From positions 830,960,073-831,024,072 of the forward strand of contig OX422207.1 of assembly GCA_949130495.1 (NCBI GenBank): a DNA stretch of 64,000 nucleotides, read 5' to 3'. The translations under genes were made by a program, and so were the position numbers. Each line of letters starts with the position of its first letter. Positions within the stretch are counted from its first letter, which is position 1. A model generated the notes under the pieces. That model did no database searches, had not been told where the DNA came from, and saw nothing but the letters and a program-made list of their open reading frames with translations. Below are positions 1 through 11,432 of this stretch, piece after piece. Origin of the DNA: Sambucus nigra. Its lineage: Eukaryota > Streptophyta > Magnoliopsida > Dipsacales > Adoxaceae.

Positions 1-1136
1 ATCTCCAAATCAAATCCAAAGCGCCCAAATCCGTGCTAACCTGCCAACTAAAAGAAAATATGGGGAAGTACACAATACGACAGGAAAGATGCTCAACAAA
101 AATGTTAGTGATGAATAAAATGCAACAATACGAATACGAATATTCAAATCAAATGCGAATCTCAATAGCATTTTATATCACAATGATTTCTCAACAACAC
201 ATTAACCGGGTCACCAGGCCTCACCAACGTACCGCGCCTATGCATTTTTCGCATATCCGGAAAAAGGAATCTTGGCGGGTGCCCAACCTCCGTGTCATAT
301 TGAAATGTTCATGACAACATGCTCAACACAATAATAATACCACATGAATCATAAATATATTCCAAACAAAATTTCCAGATTCCAATGAATTTAGCAATTC
401 AAATATGAGTCAATAATCACAAGAAAAACAACGAGAATAATACTCGCGAGATTAAGGAGCATATTGTGTAAAACCCCATACCTCAAAATTATGATATGAA
501 TCATGACATAATTTCAGCCTCAAAATCTAAACACGCCATCACGTTCCTCTCGCAAAAATAATCAAATCCCGTTCTAGCCCAAACTCGAAAAAACACCAAA
601 TAAGCCTTCTAATCTAAGGTTGAAATCTTGAATAAGTTTGGGGCTATGGTTTGTATATGAAAGGGAACAATTTTGGAGAGGTTTTCTGGTTGAAAAGTTT
701 GAGAAAAAGTGATTTGAAAAGCCAAGCAACGAATTAGTTGATATATAAAGGATTAAGAGTTAAATTAGGAAAAGAGTTTTAATGAGATACAAACACTAAA
801 ACTTTTATTACGGACGATCGGGCCTTTGGAATTGGATCAAATTTTACAGAGAATTATCTGAAGACGGGAGGAATGTGTCAAAAAAATTTCAGCTCGATCG
901 GACCATTCAATATTTTTAAATATTTTTTTTTGCAAGGGAGTTTAACGTTTTGAGGACTCTTCTATATAATAAAAATTCAATTAAATCTCCATTTTAATTC
1001 CGATTTCGAAACCGTTTGAAATTCTCGCGTTTAGAAATAATAACCAACATATTTGAGCAATAAAAATAATTTTATCTCAAAATTTATTTTTCCTCTTAAT
1101 TTCGAAAATACCCCAAAAATTATGCGGGTTGTTACA
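1..1136 (-). repeat. 3' LTR (cut by window edge) of a minimal gypsy-type element
   Basis: This block is a second copy of 1381-2796, in the same order and offset by about 1660 bp. On the minus strand it would begin TGTAACAACCCGC, the usual start of plant Ty3/gypsy LTRs. The plus-strand end at 1136 is followed directly by a purine tract complement (CTTCCCCAC), which places the polypurine tract to its right, so the element is on the minus strand. The window starts inside this LTR, so its far end and target duplication are not visible. Confidence 0.85.
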
Positions 1137-1380
1137 CTTCCCCACTAACAATGGAAATCCGCCCTCGAAATTTGCCGAATACCTAACTCTCAAAAATTAG
1201 GCCAACAATCTCCAAAATAATCTCGTCTCCCAAAAATAATTTCCTCACATCTAATCTAGATGCCTAACACGAAACGATTATCTATAATAATCTATCTCCA
1301 AAAATACGGGCCATAAAAACGCAACAAACCCAAAACCCAAGACCCGAGGGTTGTCGTATACCTAAGCTCTGATACCATTC
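1137..1380 (-). mobile_element. 244-bp internal domain of a minimal LTR retrotransposon
   Basis: Only 244 bp lie between two LTRs of about 1.4 kb. The left end carries the polypurine tract (minus GTGGGGAAG) and the right end an initiator-tRNA-Met primer-binding site. No reading frame is present, so the element keeps only the cis signals for reverse transcription. It resembles a TRIM in having no coding capacity, but its LTRs are far longer than TRIM LTRs. An internally deleted chromovirus is the alternative. Confidence 0.8.
1366..1377 (-). promoter_or_regulatory. Primer-binding site, tRNA-iMet
   Basis: The minus strand reads TGGTATCAGAGC, the 12-nt complement of the plant initiator tRNA-Met 3' end. 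It lies 3 nt from the LTR edge at 1381, which fixes the element's minus orientation. Confidence 0.9.
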
Positions 1381-2796
1381 TATAACACCCCGCCCGCCCG
1401 GAGAGAGCGAACAGAGCGCTACTGTCGATAAAACTAAACTAATCCACAATATAACAAGGTATAGACCATCTAAATCCCACAATAAAAAAAAACCACTAAT
1501 CTCATCTTCAAATTAAATACAACAATTCTCTCGAAATAATTACAACAAACTAACTATCTCGAAAACAAATAACTAAAAATCTCCAATGCTCTATACATCA
1601 AACTAATACAATCTTCTCATCTTGTATTAAAAATCTTCCCAAAATAATCCTCGCTAAAATCAATCTCCAAATCAAATCCAAAGCGCCCAAATCCGCGCTA
1701 ACCTGCCAACTAAAAGAAAATATGGGGAAGTACACAATACGACAGGAAATATGCTCAACAAAAATATTAGCGATGAATAAAACACATCAATACGAATACG
1801 AATATTCAAATCAAATGAGAATCTCAATAGCATTTTATATCACAATAATTTCTCAACAACACATTAACCGGGTCACCAGGCCTCACCAACGTACCACGCC
1901 TATGCATTTTTCGCATATCCGGAAAAAGGAATCTTGGCGGGTGCCCAACCTCCGTGTCATATTGAAATCTTCATGACAACATGCTCAACACAATAATAAT
2001 ACCACATGAATCATAAATATATTCCAAATAAAATTTCCAGAATCTAATGAATTTAGCAATTCAAATATGAGTCAATAATCACAAGAAAAACAACGAGAAT
2101 AATACTCACGAGATTAAGGAGCATATTGTGTAAAACCCCATACCTCAAAATTATGATATGAATCATGACATAATTTCAGCCTCAAAATCTAAACACGCCA
2201 TCACGTTCCTCTCGCAAAAATAATCAAATCCCGTTCTAGCCCAAACTCGAAAAAACACCAAATAAGCCTTATAATCTAAGGTTGAAATCTTGAATAAGTT
2301 TGGGGATATGGTTTGTATATGAAAGGGAGAAATTTTGGAGAGGTTTTCTGGTTGAAAAGTTTCATAAAAAGTGATTTGAAAAACCAAGCAACGAATTAGT
2401 TGATATATAAAGGATTAAGAGTTTGATTAGGAAAAGAGTTTTAATCAGATACAAACACTAAAACATTTATTCCGGACAATCGGACCATTGGAATTGGATG
2501 AAATTTTACAGAGAATTATCTGAAGACGAGAGGAATGTGTCCAAAAAATTTCAGCTCGATCGGACCGTTCAATATTTTTAAATATTTTTTTTGCAAGGGA
2601 GTTTTACGTTTTGAGGAGTCTTCTATATAATAAAAATTCAATTAAATCTCCATTTTAATTTCGATTTCGAAACCGTTTGAAATTCTCGCCTTTAAAAATA
2701 ATAACCAACATATTTGAGCAATAAAAATAATTTTATCTCAAAATTAATTTTCCTCTTAATTTCGAAAATACCCCAAAAATTACGCGGGTTGTTACA
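1381..2796 (-). repeat. 5' LTR of the minimal gypsy-type element
   Basis: This is a 1416-bp LTR. It ends in plus-strand GGGTTGTTACA at 2796, where copia integrase coding begins immediately. The other edge reads TATAACACC, where TG is expected, consistent with one G-to-A change. On the minus strand a TATA-like CTTTATATATC lies near 2400-2410. It differs from the copy at 1-1136 by scattered substitutions. Confidence 0.88.
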
Positions 2797-5210
2797 GAAC
2801 ACCTACTAGAGGTGGTAGTAAATATTTTGCTATATTTATCGATGACTTTTCAAAATATTGTTACGTATATCTTTTAAACTCTAAGGATGTTGTGCTTAAT
2901 AGATTTAAGACATACAAAAATGAAGATGAAAATCAATGTGATACTAAAATAAAATGTCTTAGATCTGATAGAGGTGGTGAATATCACTTTCCTTAATTTT
3001 GTGAAGATATGGGAATTATACATGAAGTTACTGCACCTTATACACCACAACAAAATGGAACAGCAGAAAGAAAAAATAGAACACTAACTGAAATGGTTAA
3101 CTCTAGGCTTTCTTATTCTGGTTTAAGTAAAGGGTTTTGGGGAGAAGCACTTTTAACTCCATGTCATATTCTGAATAGGATACCAGTTAAAGATAATAAG
3201 AAAACTCCTTACGAATTATGGAAGAATAGAAAACCTAATTTAGGTTATCTTAAAGTTTGGGGTTGTAGATCTATTGTAAGACTACCTGAAACTAAGGGAA
3301 AGAAATTAGGAAGCAGAGGTGTTGAGTGTATTTTCATAGGTTATGCACAACATAATAAAGCTTATAGATTTTTGGTTAGTGAACCTAATGATTCTATTGA
3401 GGTAAATACAATAATTGAATCGAGAGATGCAACTTTTTATTAACAAAGGTTTTCTTCTATTCCTAGAATTAATAATGAAAAAGAAATTAGCACTCCTTCA
3501 CAATTATCCGATACTCCACCAGTAGAACAAGAAGAGATTAGAAAAAGTAAGAGACCTAGGAAAGAAAAAAACTTTGGTCCCGACTTTGTAGTCTATCTTG
3601 TTGAAGGAAATAGAGACACATCTTGTAATAAATATGCTTTGACTCTTAGCGTTGAAACAAACCCACAAACTTATAGTGAGGTAATTAAGTCTGTAGATTC
3701 AGCATTTTGGAAAGAAGCTATAAATGATGAAATGGATTCAATCTTGGGAAATAAAACTTGAAAGTTAGTAGATTTACCTCCTGGGTCTAAACCCATTAAG
3801 TGTAGATGGATTTTAAAAAAATGAAAATATATGGAACAATTGGTAAATTCAAGGCTAGATTGGTTGCTAAAGGTTTTACACAAAAAGAAGGAATTGATTA
3901 TTTTGATACCTATGCACCTGTTGCTAGATCCTCCACTATTAGAATTTTAATTGCATTAGAATCTATATATAATTTTGAGATTCATCAAATGGATGTGAAA
4001 ACTGCCTTTTTAAATGGTGTCTTAGAAGAAGAAATTTACATGAAACAACTTGAAGGGTTTGTTATGCCTGGACAAGAAAATAAAGTATGTAAACTTATTA
4101 AGTCCTTATATGGCCTAAAACAAGCACCTAAATAATGGCATGAAAAATTTGATAAAGTCATTATTTCTTATGGTTTTAAAATTCATGAATCTGATAAGAG
4201 TGTTTTATAGTAAATTTTCTAATGGTAAAGGTGTGATCATTTGTTTATATGTAGATGACATGTTAATTCTTGGTACAGATTTAGAAAGCATTAATAATAG
4301 AAAAAATTTTCTGTCTTCTAAATTTGATATGAAAGATATGGGTGTAGCTGATGTCATATTAGGAATGAAAATAATAAGGAAAGATAAAAATATAATTCTC
4401 ACTCAATCTCATTATGTTCAGAAAATTTTAAAGAAATTTAATCAGTTTGATTGCACACCTGTTAGTACACCTTTTGAACCACAACGAAAGATGATCCCTA
4501 ATAATGGTAGAGCTATTTCACAATTGGAATATGCACGAGTAATTGGTAGTTTAATGTATGCCATAACATGTACTCGGCCTGATATTACTTATGCTGTTGG
4601 TAAATTAAGTAGATATAATACTAATACAAGTTTATTGCATTGACATGCTGTCAATAGAATATTAAAATATTTGAAAGGAACTATGGACTATGGTATATAC
4701 TATAGTGGATATCCTTCAGTATTAGAAGGGTTTTCTGATGCCAGTTGGATAACTGAGAGGGAGGATCATTCCTCAACAAGAGGATGGATTTTCACTCTTG
4801 GTGGAGGAGCTATTTCTTGGGGATCAAAGAAACAAACTTGTATAGCTGATTCTACTATGGTAGCTGAGTTTGTAGCATTAGCTGCAACTAGTAAAGAGGC
4901 GGAATGGTTAAGGAATTTATTAATTAAAATTCGAGTTTGACCAAAACCAATGCCTCCAATATCTATACATTGTGATAGTGAGTCTACACTTTCCAGAGCT
5001 TATACTGAAGTGTACAATGGCAAATCTAGACATATTGGCCTGAGACATAGTTATGTCAGACAAATGATTACAGATAGTGTAATCATAGTGGATTATGTAA
5101 AATCAAGTCAAAATTTAGCTGATCCTTTTACAAAAGGTCTTGCAAGAGGACTGGTGTCTAAGACATCAATAGGGATGGGACTAAAGCCCATTAATAATAA
5201 TCACTCTTGA
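2797..5210 (+). pseudogene. Decayed Ty1/copia polyprotein (integrase, RT, RNase H)
   Basis: The conceptual product runs in copia order. It starts in the integrase core (IFIDDFSKY near 2830, DRGGEY near 2970, then TPQQNGTAERKNRT at 3041-3085). Reverse transcriptase follows (ARLVAKGFTQ, MDVKTAFLNG, LYVDDML near 4245-4265, KSLYGLKQAPK), then RNase H (GFSDASW near 4730, ADSTMVAE) and a typical tail (DPFTKGLARG near 5125). It is broken by in-frame stops near 2996, 3441, 3758, 4133, 4641 and 4938, and by frameshifts near 3815 and 4208. Gag, protease and the integrase zinc finger lie beyond the minimal element inserted at 2796. No product could be made. Confidence 0.93.
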
Positions 5211-5704
5211 TGAAAACTCAACTTGAAACTTGATATATTCAAGTCTCAAGTTTAATGATTAAAGTACATCATACGACGTGATTGTAAGCACTATAAAATT
5301 TAACATTCCAAGGATAAGTGCTTAGAACATGTAATGAATAATGAAAGAGGATGAGTTTAACCTTAATATATTTATGGTGTTTTAAGTTACAAGGACACCT
5401 ATGATAATCTACCTATATGAGTGTGGAAGTGGTGCCAAGCACTCTTGAAATCAAGGTACAGACACAAGGCCTAATACATGTGTTGGCTTATATGGATAAT
5501 CAGTGACTAAAAGATTTTTGTGTAAAGACAAATCTGGCTGATCAATATGGATTGATAGTTCAAAGACAAGTCTATTATACTTTCATGGTTAGCCTTGACG
5601 AACCTTCACAGGGTATTGGTTCAAGTCGTGAGACGCCAATGCTTATACACAATCTTACAGACAATCAAAGATTTACAAAACTTATTCTGAAAATGGTGGA
5701 GGAA
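5211..5704 (+). other. Copia untranslated region and polypurine tract
   Basis: No gene is visible between the pol stop and the 3' LTR. The last bases before the LTR (AATGGTGGAGGAA, 5692-5704) form a polypurine tract, the expected plus-strand primer site. Confidence 0.75.
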
Positions 5705-5869
5705 TGTTGGAGATTTTATAAAATAAGTGAGTAGGAGTTTTGGGTGTAAGAGCTTAAAGAGCTTGTCCCACATTGGAAGTGTGTGGAAGAGGTGGGAAGC
5801 TAACCCAAATATAAACGGGGATAGTGTCCCACATTGGAAAATGTACAAAGCTAAGTGTCACCACTAAGC

Positions 5870-5877
5870 TATAAAAG
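5870..5877 (+). promoter_or_regulatory. TATA box of the copia LTR
   Basis: TATAAAAG lies 165 bp into the LTR, downstream of repeated GTCCCACATTGGA boxes. It is a plausible core promoter. Transcription was not tested. Confidence 0.6.
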
Positions 5878-6000
5878 GAGTGGGCAACCTTTGATTCTCA
5901 CATTGGAAAAATATTTAGAATTTGTGCACTTAATAAGTACAAATGGAAGATGAAGATTTAATTCATCTAGCATTTAATAGGTTATTCAAGAGACCTCAAT

Positions 6001-6017
6001 ACGGTGCGAAGCACCGT
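6001..6017. repeat. Perfect hairpin in the copia LTR
   Basis: ACGGTGC-GAA-GCACCGT is a 7-bp stem with a 3-nt loop. It opens a locally GC-rich stretch (about 6000-6130) in an otherwise AT-rich LTR. Confidence 0.7.
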
Positions 6018-6204
6018 ACGCACACGCGCTCATGCGAGAGGGCGGGTATGAGGCAGTGGGATGTAGAGGCACTAGTGGCGCACTTTGCACTTCGTTGCCG
6101 GGATTCGTCCGGGTCGGATCGCGGTAGCTCATGTGTGGTCACTTTTTGGTTGACCCGTGCAAAACCAATTCGGTATTAATTGTACCTATTCGAAAATGAC
6201 TTAA

Positions 6205-6267
6205 GACTGTTGGTAATTAACAGTCACACCATTTTAGAATTGACTTAAGACTGTTAATCCAACAGTC
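6205..6267. repeat. Duplicated GACTGTT/AACAGTC hairpin module
   Basis: Two copies follow the same lead-in TGACTTAA. GACTGTT pairs with AACAGTC at 6205-6225 (7-nt loop) and again at 6249-6267 (5-nt loop). The stem is kept in both while the loop differs. Confidence 0.65.
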
Positions 6268-6734
6268 ATGACTCTTGAAGACAAAGATTTTCATTATCTA
6301 TAAATAAAGGCTGCCTAAAACGAAATTATATTGATAAAAAAAACCCCGTTTCAGATTTCCAAACCCTGCTATTACTCTCTTACAATTTTCAGGAGATACA
6401 AATTCTCTTATTCTGTTTTGTGCACAGAAACATAATAAGAACTTGATTGAATGTTCTTCGCTGCTGCATCCAAGGGCTGTCTTCAGACATATAATTTGCA
6501 GACAGTGCAATTACTTCATTGTATCTTGAGTACGGATTTGCTGATTCCCGTTTGTTTATCGAAGTTATTCGTTTGGGGAAAATACTGTATTTAGGAAAGT
6601 GAAATCACGCCTTGACGATTCATAAAGTTACATTATTGTATTAAAGTTGACATTGTTGTGATACAATAAAGAGTTTTATTTCTGTATTTGCTACATAATT
6701 TCCAATAATATTTCCCTTTTATTTTTTAGGATCA

Positions 6735-6888
6735 AATACCAAAAAGTCCCTCAAATATTTTTTAATACAGACTTAGTCCAAGCCTTTTATTTTGTCCCCA
6801 AAAGTCCATTATTCTTTTATCTTTTGGTACAAAATAAAAACGCTTCGACTAAACGTGTATTAAAAAAGTTTGAGGGACTATTTGGTAT
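6735..6888. mobile_element. MITE-like element with about 33-bp terminal inverted repeats
   Basis: The left arm (AAATACCAAAAAGTCCCTCA..., 6735-6768) is an imperfect inverted copy of the right arm (6857-6888, ending GAGGGACTATTTGGTAT). The whole is about 154 bp without a reading frame. I could not fix a target-site duplication, so the superfamily is not assigned. Confidence 0.75.
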
Positions 6889-7890
6889 ATGCCCTATTTT
6901 TTATGCGTGTATGTTTAGATATAATGTATGCCGTTGATACCTATTTTAACTTTGCTATTTTATTTTCCACCACTAAATTACCAAGTCCAGGGATCTCTGA
7001 AAATTTGGGATATCAGCTTACAAGTAGGACACCATCTGATGGTTTAGAGCTTGCATGTTTAGTAAATTGTAGCTTGACATCCAACAGCGAGAGAAATTTA
7101 TTACACCCATGACATAGGGTTAAAGGCGCGCCTAGTGTCCCAAATGAGCTTAGACGCACCCCCTAAAATAGGCACACGCTAGAGGAACTCAGGTGAAAGG
7201 TGAGGGCCTAGAAGCGCCTTACTAAATCTTGCAAACTTCCTACCCTTTTTTGTTGTTCCGTTTATTCTCTGTTTCCCAACTATATGTTTTTTTAATGTTA
7301 TTTTCTATTTTTTTGCTTTGTTTTTTATTAGTTTCTGTTTTGTATGCTATTTTTTTTTACTATTTTCTATTTTCTTTATTTTGTATGCTCTTTCAAATGT
7401 AATTCAATTTTAATATTCATTTTTTTTTAAATGCAAATTGCATGCGCGAAATACCAATTGCTTTCGATTCCACTCCTATTGAAACCTCGACCTTAAATTG
7501 AAATGGTCTGCCTTTAGAAAATCTCTGTCCATGTATTATTTGATGACATTCTAATCAAGTTGAGATAACATTTAACGGCTACATAACCTTGTCATTTATG
7601 TTCATATAGTAGTAGGAAATGCTTTGAGATTGGATATATTTTATCGAGTGAGCTGTTATGTTGAATGTATAATGTGAAGGCTAAAAGAGTACACTATTTG
7701 TTAATTGAAGTAATAATGATTTTGATGTTATAGAATGTCGAAGAATTTTATTAACGCATTTATGTTCTCACCCAATTAACACATCTACGTTGTCACCCAG
7801 TTAAGAAAATAAAGATTATGTTAGTTTTTTCCTTCCTTTCCTTGTTTTCTTTCTCTATGATGTTACAACATAATCTGTTGTTTCTTACAG
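6889..7890. other. Unassigned AT-rich DNA
   Basis: No supported gene. A short GC-rich patch at 7125-7225 contains AAGGCGCGCC and related GCGC words of the kind seen in small plant repeats. A T-rich stretch follows (7240-7430). The open frame at 6870-7112 shows no recognisable domain. Confidence 0.5.
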
Positions 7891-8272
7891 GGAAAGACTA
7901 AAAATCATGGATGGGATAGTTAATCCTGATGATCCTCACTTGAGCTTTACAGTCCTTTCACGCCCTAAACACACTTTTTATAGGGTATGAATAAGTTTCC
8001 TTTTAGTTATGTTATCACTTTTATTTTCATATTCTTAGTTGAACATATTTTTTGGCATTATGGTGACCACAGTACTGTGGTCAAGTTATGTCCTGAATTT
8101 GAATTTCAATATTTGTAGGTAACTGATTAATTATTGTCTTATTAATTAGAGCATAAAATTGAACTTTTGTATGCTTGTGTGCAGGGAAGCAAAGCAGTTA
8201 CTTTGAGATCGACCTCGACATACACGAGTTCATCTTACTCTCTCAAAAAGGACTTGATTCATTCTAAGAAAG
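7891..8272 (+). pseudogene. Two-exon relic resembling an EDR2 C-terminal (DUF1336) gene
   Basis: Two blocks keep splice-like edges. Exon A is 7891-7984 (TTCTTACAG|GG ... AGG|GTATGA) and exon B is 8185-8272 (TGTGCAG|GG ... AAAG|GTTAAA). Exon A can be read ERLKIM.GIVNP.D, with VLSRP further on. Exon B reads GKQSSYFEIDLDIHEF, then KGLDSF and a stop. From memory, the plant DUF1336/EDR2-C family has a similar 'vNPeD...vLSRPqH.fy...YFEIDLDiHrFsYisRKGl' stretch. The frame is not kept across the junction and a TAA sits where the family continues, so this is a dead fragment. No database search was run. Capture by a transposon and a relic of a host gene are both possible. Confidence 0.5.
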
Positions 8273-9239
8273 GTTAAAATATGAGATTCATGATCTTGAT
8301 TTAATCATTCAGTTAATGTTATCTTATATCTCCTATTTAATAGTACTATGTAGTCATTTTATAAGCAAAAAACAAAGATATGGATAAAAGTAGTCCTTCT
8401 GAAGAATTCACATGCATAAGTTTTTATATTGAACTATCTTATTGAGAGAAACTGATAATATTTATGCATATATCTGATGAGGTGTTGCCTTGTCGTGCAT
8501 GACGATAATTTGAAACTGCTGTATTTTTGAATTTATTAGTTGAACATGAGTCTGATGCTTGGAATTTAATATTTTCATCTTATTGAAGTTATTGTGTATA
8601 TTCTTAATAAATTGAATAGGCTGGTTTCATGTAAAAACAAAGGAGAATGTGTCAATTTTTTTAAATGTATGGAGTTAGGATATTTACTTTGTTGGGTTGA
8701 GATAAGAAGTTTGGTTCGGTGACATTTTGATTATTAACTAATTTAGGTTACTTTTGAAACTTTACTAATGAGTGTTCTATGTTCTCTAGCCTGTAAATTA
8801 TGACATTACTAATTTAATTATCGTTCATATTATAGGGAGGAGAATGTAGGTTGATTATTTACATTAAAACTAATTTCATTACTTAGGTAAATGAAGTTCG
8901 AATGGAGCGCATCGAATTCATTATGGATTATATATATTAGGTACATTTTGGTGACTATAAATGGTGTACTATGCTTACAATTTCTAACTTTATATTTCGT
9001 TGTGTGATGATGAAAATTTTGTTGTGTTTTGCTCATTTTCGTATTTTTTGTATAGTTAGCTATTCGGTTCAGGAAATGGTTATCAAGAGCAAAGTTAGTG
9101 GATTGAGTTTTTCATTGCATCAACAACTATTTTTATCCTCAAGATTAGCTAGCTATGTTATTTTTGGGGTTGTGGATGTTATTTAGTTTTTGGATATTAT
9201 GATGTAGATATGTATTTCGTACTAGAATCATTACCAGTT
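8273..9239. other. Unassigned AT-rich DNA
   Basis: No gene, repeat boundary or RNA feature could be supported. The open frames here are short and low in complexity. Confidence 0.5.
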
Positions 9240-10811
9240 TTTCTTGTTTAAAAAAATTGGCCATAATATCCTTTATTTATACGAATATCCTGCAAAACAG
9301 TAGTGTTCACAATTGGTAATAAAATCTCATGTCGTGTTTATTTTGGTAAAGTTCATTTTTGGTTAAAAAAAATATTGGGTCATGATTAAGATAGGTAAAC
9401 AATAATACTTCATGTCGTCTTTATTTTGTCCAAAATTGCAAAATAAAAAGTACGTAATTGCAAAAAAAAAAATTGTAACTCGACAACAAAGTGAAAAAAA
9501 ATTGTCATTCAAGTGTATAATAAAATTTTGCTCAACTTCCATTCATAATACGAATATTTTACAAAAAATTGGACAGAATTTCCTTTGTTTATACGACTAT
9601 CCACCCCGTTTAGACAATAAAAAATACCATAACAATACGCATATATCAGCTATTTAACTCAGGAAAAAGCATGTATCACAATAGACAATGCAAAATTTGA
9701 AAGAAAATTCTATTTACACCCGGTCATTATGCCGAAATTGCACGTTAAGTTCTTAAAACAATCTCATCACAACTGAAGCATATTTCCAACGGCATCCACA
9801 AAATGCTTGTATCGCCCACGTCATGCTTGCCTCATTCATCGTCTCAAAATGCGTATACAAAAAATATATCTTCCTTGAATGAATCCAATAATCGAGTGGA
9901 TTTGAAGTCCCTATATCTCTGATCGACACGACTGATCGGCGCAGATGGAAATTGGACCATTAATATGACATAATGCAATTTTACTTCTGCTTGTATAATA
10001 CTTCATACAAACAGTGATTCATTATAGTTGATCTAACATACAACAATTCTAAACAAAGAATCATTATAGCTGATCTAATATTCTCTTAGATGCACAACTT
10101 GCATAGATAAGTCATTAAAATCTAACATCAGAGCATTGTATATACAGCTACTGTAATTTCATTTTAGTCCCAATATGTTTGAATCAACATTCTCTTAGAT
10201 GTAGATAAGTCATTAAAATCAACAATCTCTTATATATGGCTATTGTATATACTCAATTTGTTACTGTAATGAGGTTGTATACATCTAACGTATTACCAAC
10301 ATACAATATTGATTCATTATAGGCGATGAATATAACATATTTATTGATGATTATAAGTTATAATATAGGATCAGAACATCATTATAACATAGTTATGCAA
10401 TTCATTTTAACATAGTGATGCAATTCATGAAAATTATAATAACCATCAAGGATCTAATATTCTAAAAGATGAACAACATTTAAACATCGGATATAGTAAT
10501 TAATCATTTAGCTAGCACAATGACCTACCAGTTACCCATTACTGGACGATATATAGATGCAAAGCAACAAAGTAATCCGTCCCCCTTTACATTTGGTCCT
10601 CCGAGAAGTTGAGAGCAAGATCGAAATAGTGACCAACACCGGCATCCGAAAACACCTTTCGAGCAGTAGCTTCACTACCCTGCCAATCCAACAAACACTT
10701 GTTCACTCCCCTGCCACACCTATTATATCTTGGATTAGCAACACTATCCTTCCACACCAACATTCTCTTAGATGTAATTTATGAATATTACGTTACTTTA
10801 AATTATTTTAT
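9240..10811 (+). repeat. Left arm of the giant inverted repeat, segment 1
   Basis: This segment is the reverse complement of about 47070-48568, with many substitutions and small indels. Anchors include GGATATTATG at 48538 against CATAATATCC at 9253, and the 75-codon frame at 10557-10784 against 47093-47320, which I count as 57/75 identical. Homology fades left of about 9240. No transposase is encoded. Confidence 0.85.
10587..10712 (-). pseudogene. 41-codon coding-like fragment in the left arm
   Basis: The minus strand reads an open 41-codon stretch containing CLLDWQGSE, RKVFSDAGVGHYFDLALNF and SEDQM before TAA. The right arm carries the same stretch (47165-47290), and 35 of 41 residues match. 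The opposite-strand frame over a similar span matches at 57/75, so this frame is the better conserved. I do not recognise the family. It has no clear start and is probably an exon fragment of a captured gene. Confidence 0.4.
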
Positions 10812-11432
10812 GCAGATAAATGATGAGGATGAGATTGAAGATGAAGATAAACATTCACATCAAACATATAAGAGACAAAGATTTTTAAAGTGGTTCTGCT
10901 ATAAGGAAAAGCCTATGACCACTGTTATTTTATTCCCAGGGGTTTACAATAGCACAATGTGGTAGAGAGAGGAAGAAAAAGGGTGTATCTTATGTATGGT
11001 CTCTCATCGTTGTCAGATATTGGTTTTTGGTTTTCTCCCATTGTCTCCCCCTTTGGCTAAGGGAATACATATATTTATAGTGATGGGAGATAAAGAGATT
11101 CATTGTATGTAGACATTTATACATTATGTCTACATTCAACGAATCTAATTGTTGAATTGCTTAGTATGCTATGTGTTGTCATCTACATTATACATGTACA
11201 TTAATGCTCATTAAATGCATAGTTATCCTTTGATCTTCTCGGTTGGTATGCCGACCAACTCTCCTCGGGTGCCGACTAACTCTCCTCGGGTACCGACCAA
11301 CTCTCCTCGGGTGCCGACTAACACTCATCGGGTGCCGACCAACTCTCCTCGGGTGTCGAATGTTGCCACGTAGGATGACACGTGTCCTTTTCTGATTGGT
11401 CCTCGTAGATGGAGAATTTTTGCGTTAATAGA
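10812..11432 (-). repeat. Left (3') LTR of the Tat-like element
   Basis: It shares GCAGATAAATGATGA at one end and GAGAATTTTTGCGTTAA at the other with the repeat at 14068-14667. The next bases, TAGAAGCCCCC, could be the complement of a polypurine tract. Confidence 0.7.
11247..11351. repeat. 21-bp minisatellite, five units, in the LTR
   Basis: The unit is GTGCCGACCAACTCTCCTCGG. Units alternate ACCAAC and ACTAAC, giving a 42-bp higher-order period. The other LTR holds only four units (14505-14588). Confidence 0.85.

Larger units (their letters stand above)
5705..6707 (+). repeat. 3' LTR of the copia element
   Basis: The LTR begins TGTTGGA directly after a polypurine tract and ends TCCAATA, where TCCAACA is expected (one C-to-T change), about 1.0 kb in all. 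It holds a TATA box (TATAAAAG, 5870-5877), three copies of a (T/G)C(C/T)CACATTGGA motif upstream (5765, 5826, 5896) and a CAATAAAG polyadenylation-like signal near 6664. The copia 5' LTR is outside the window. Confidence 0.85.

Noticed and set aside
33..314. Open frame repeated at 1722-1976
   Set aside because: Both copies are LTR sequence of the minimal element. The duplication reflects LTR identity, not coding.
5943..6179. 78-codon GC-rich frame
   Set aside because: It lies inside the copia LTR over a hairpin-containing segment and shows no protein signature.
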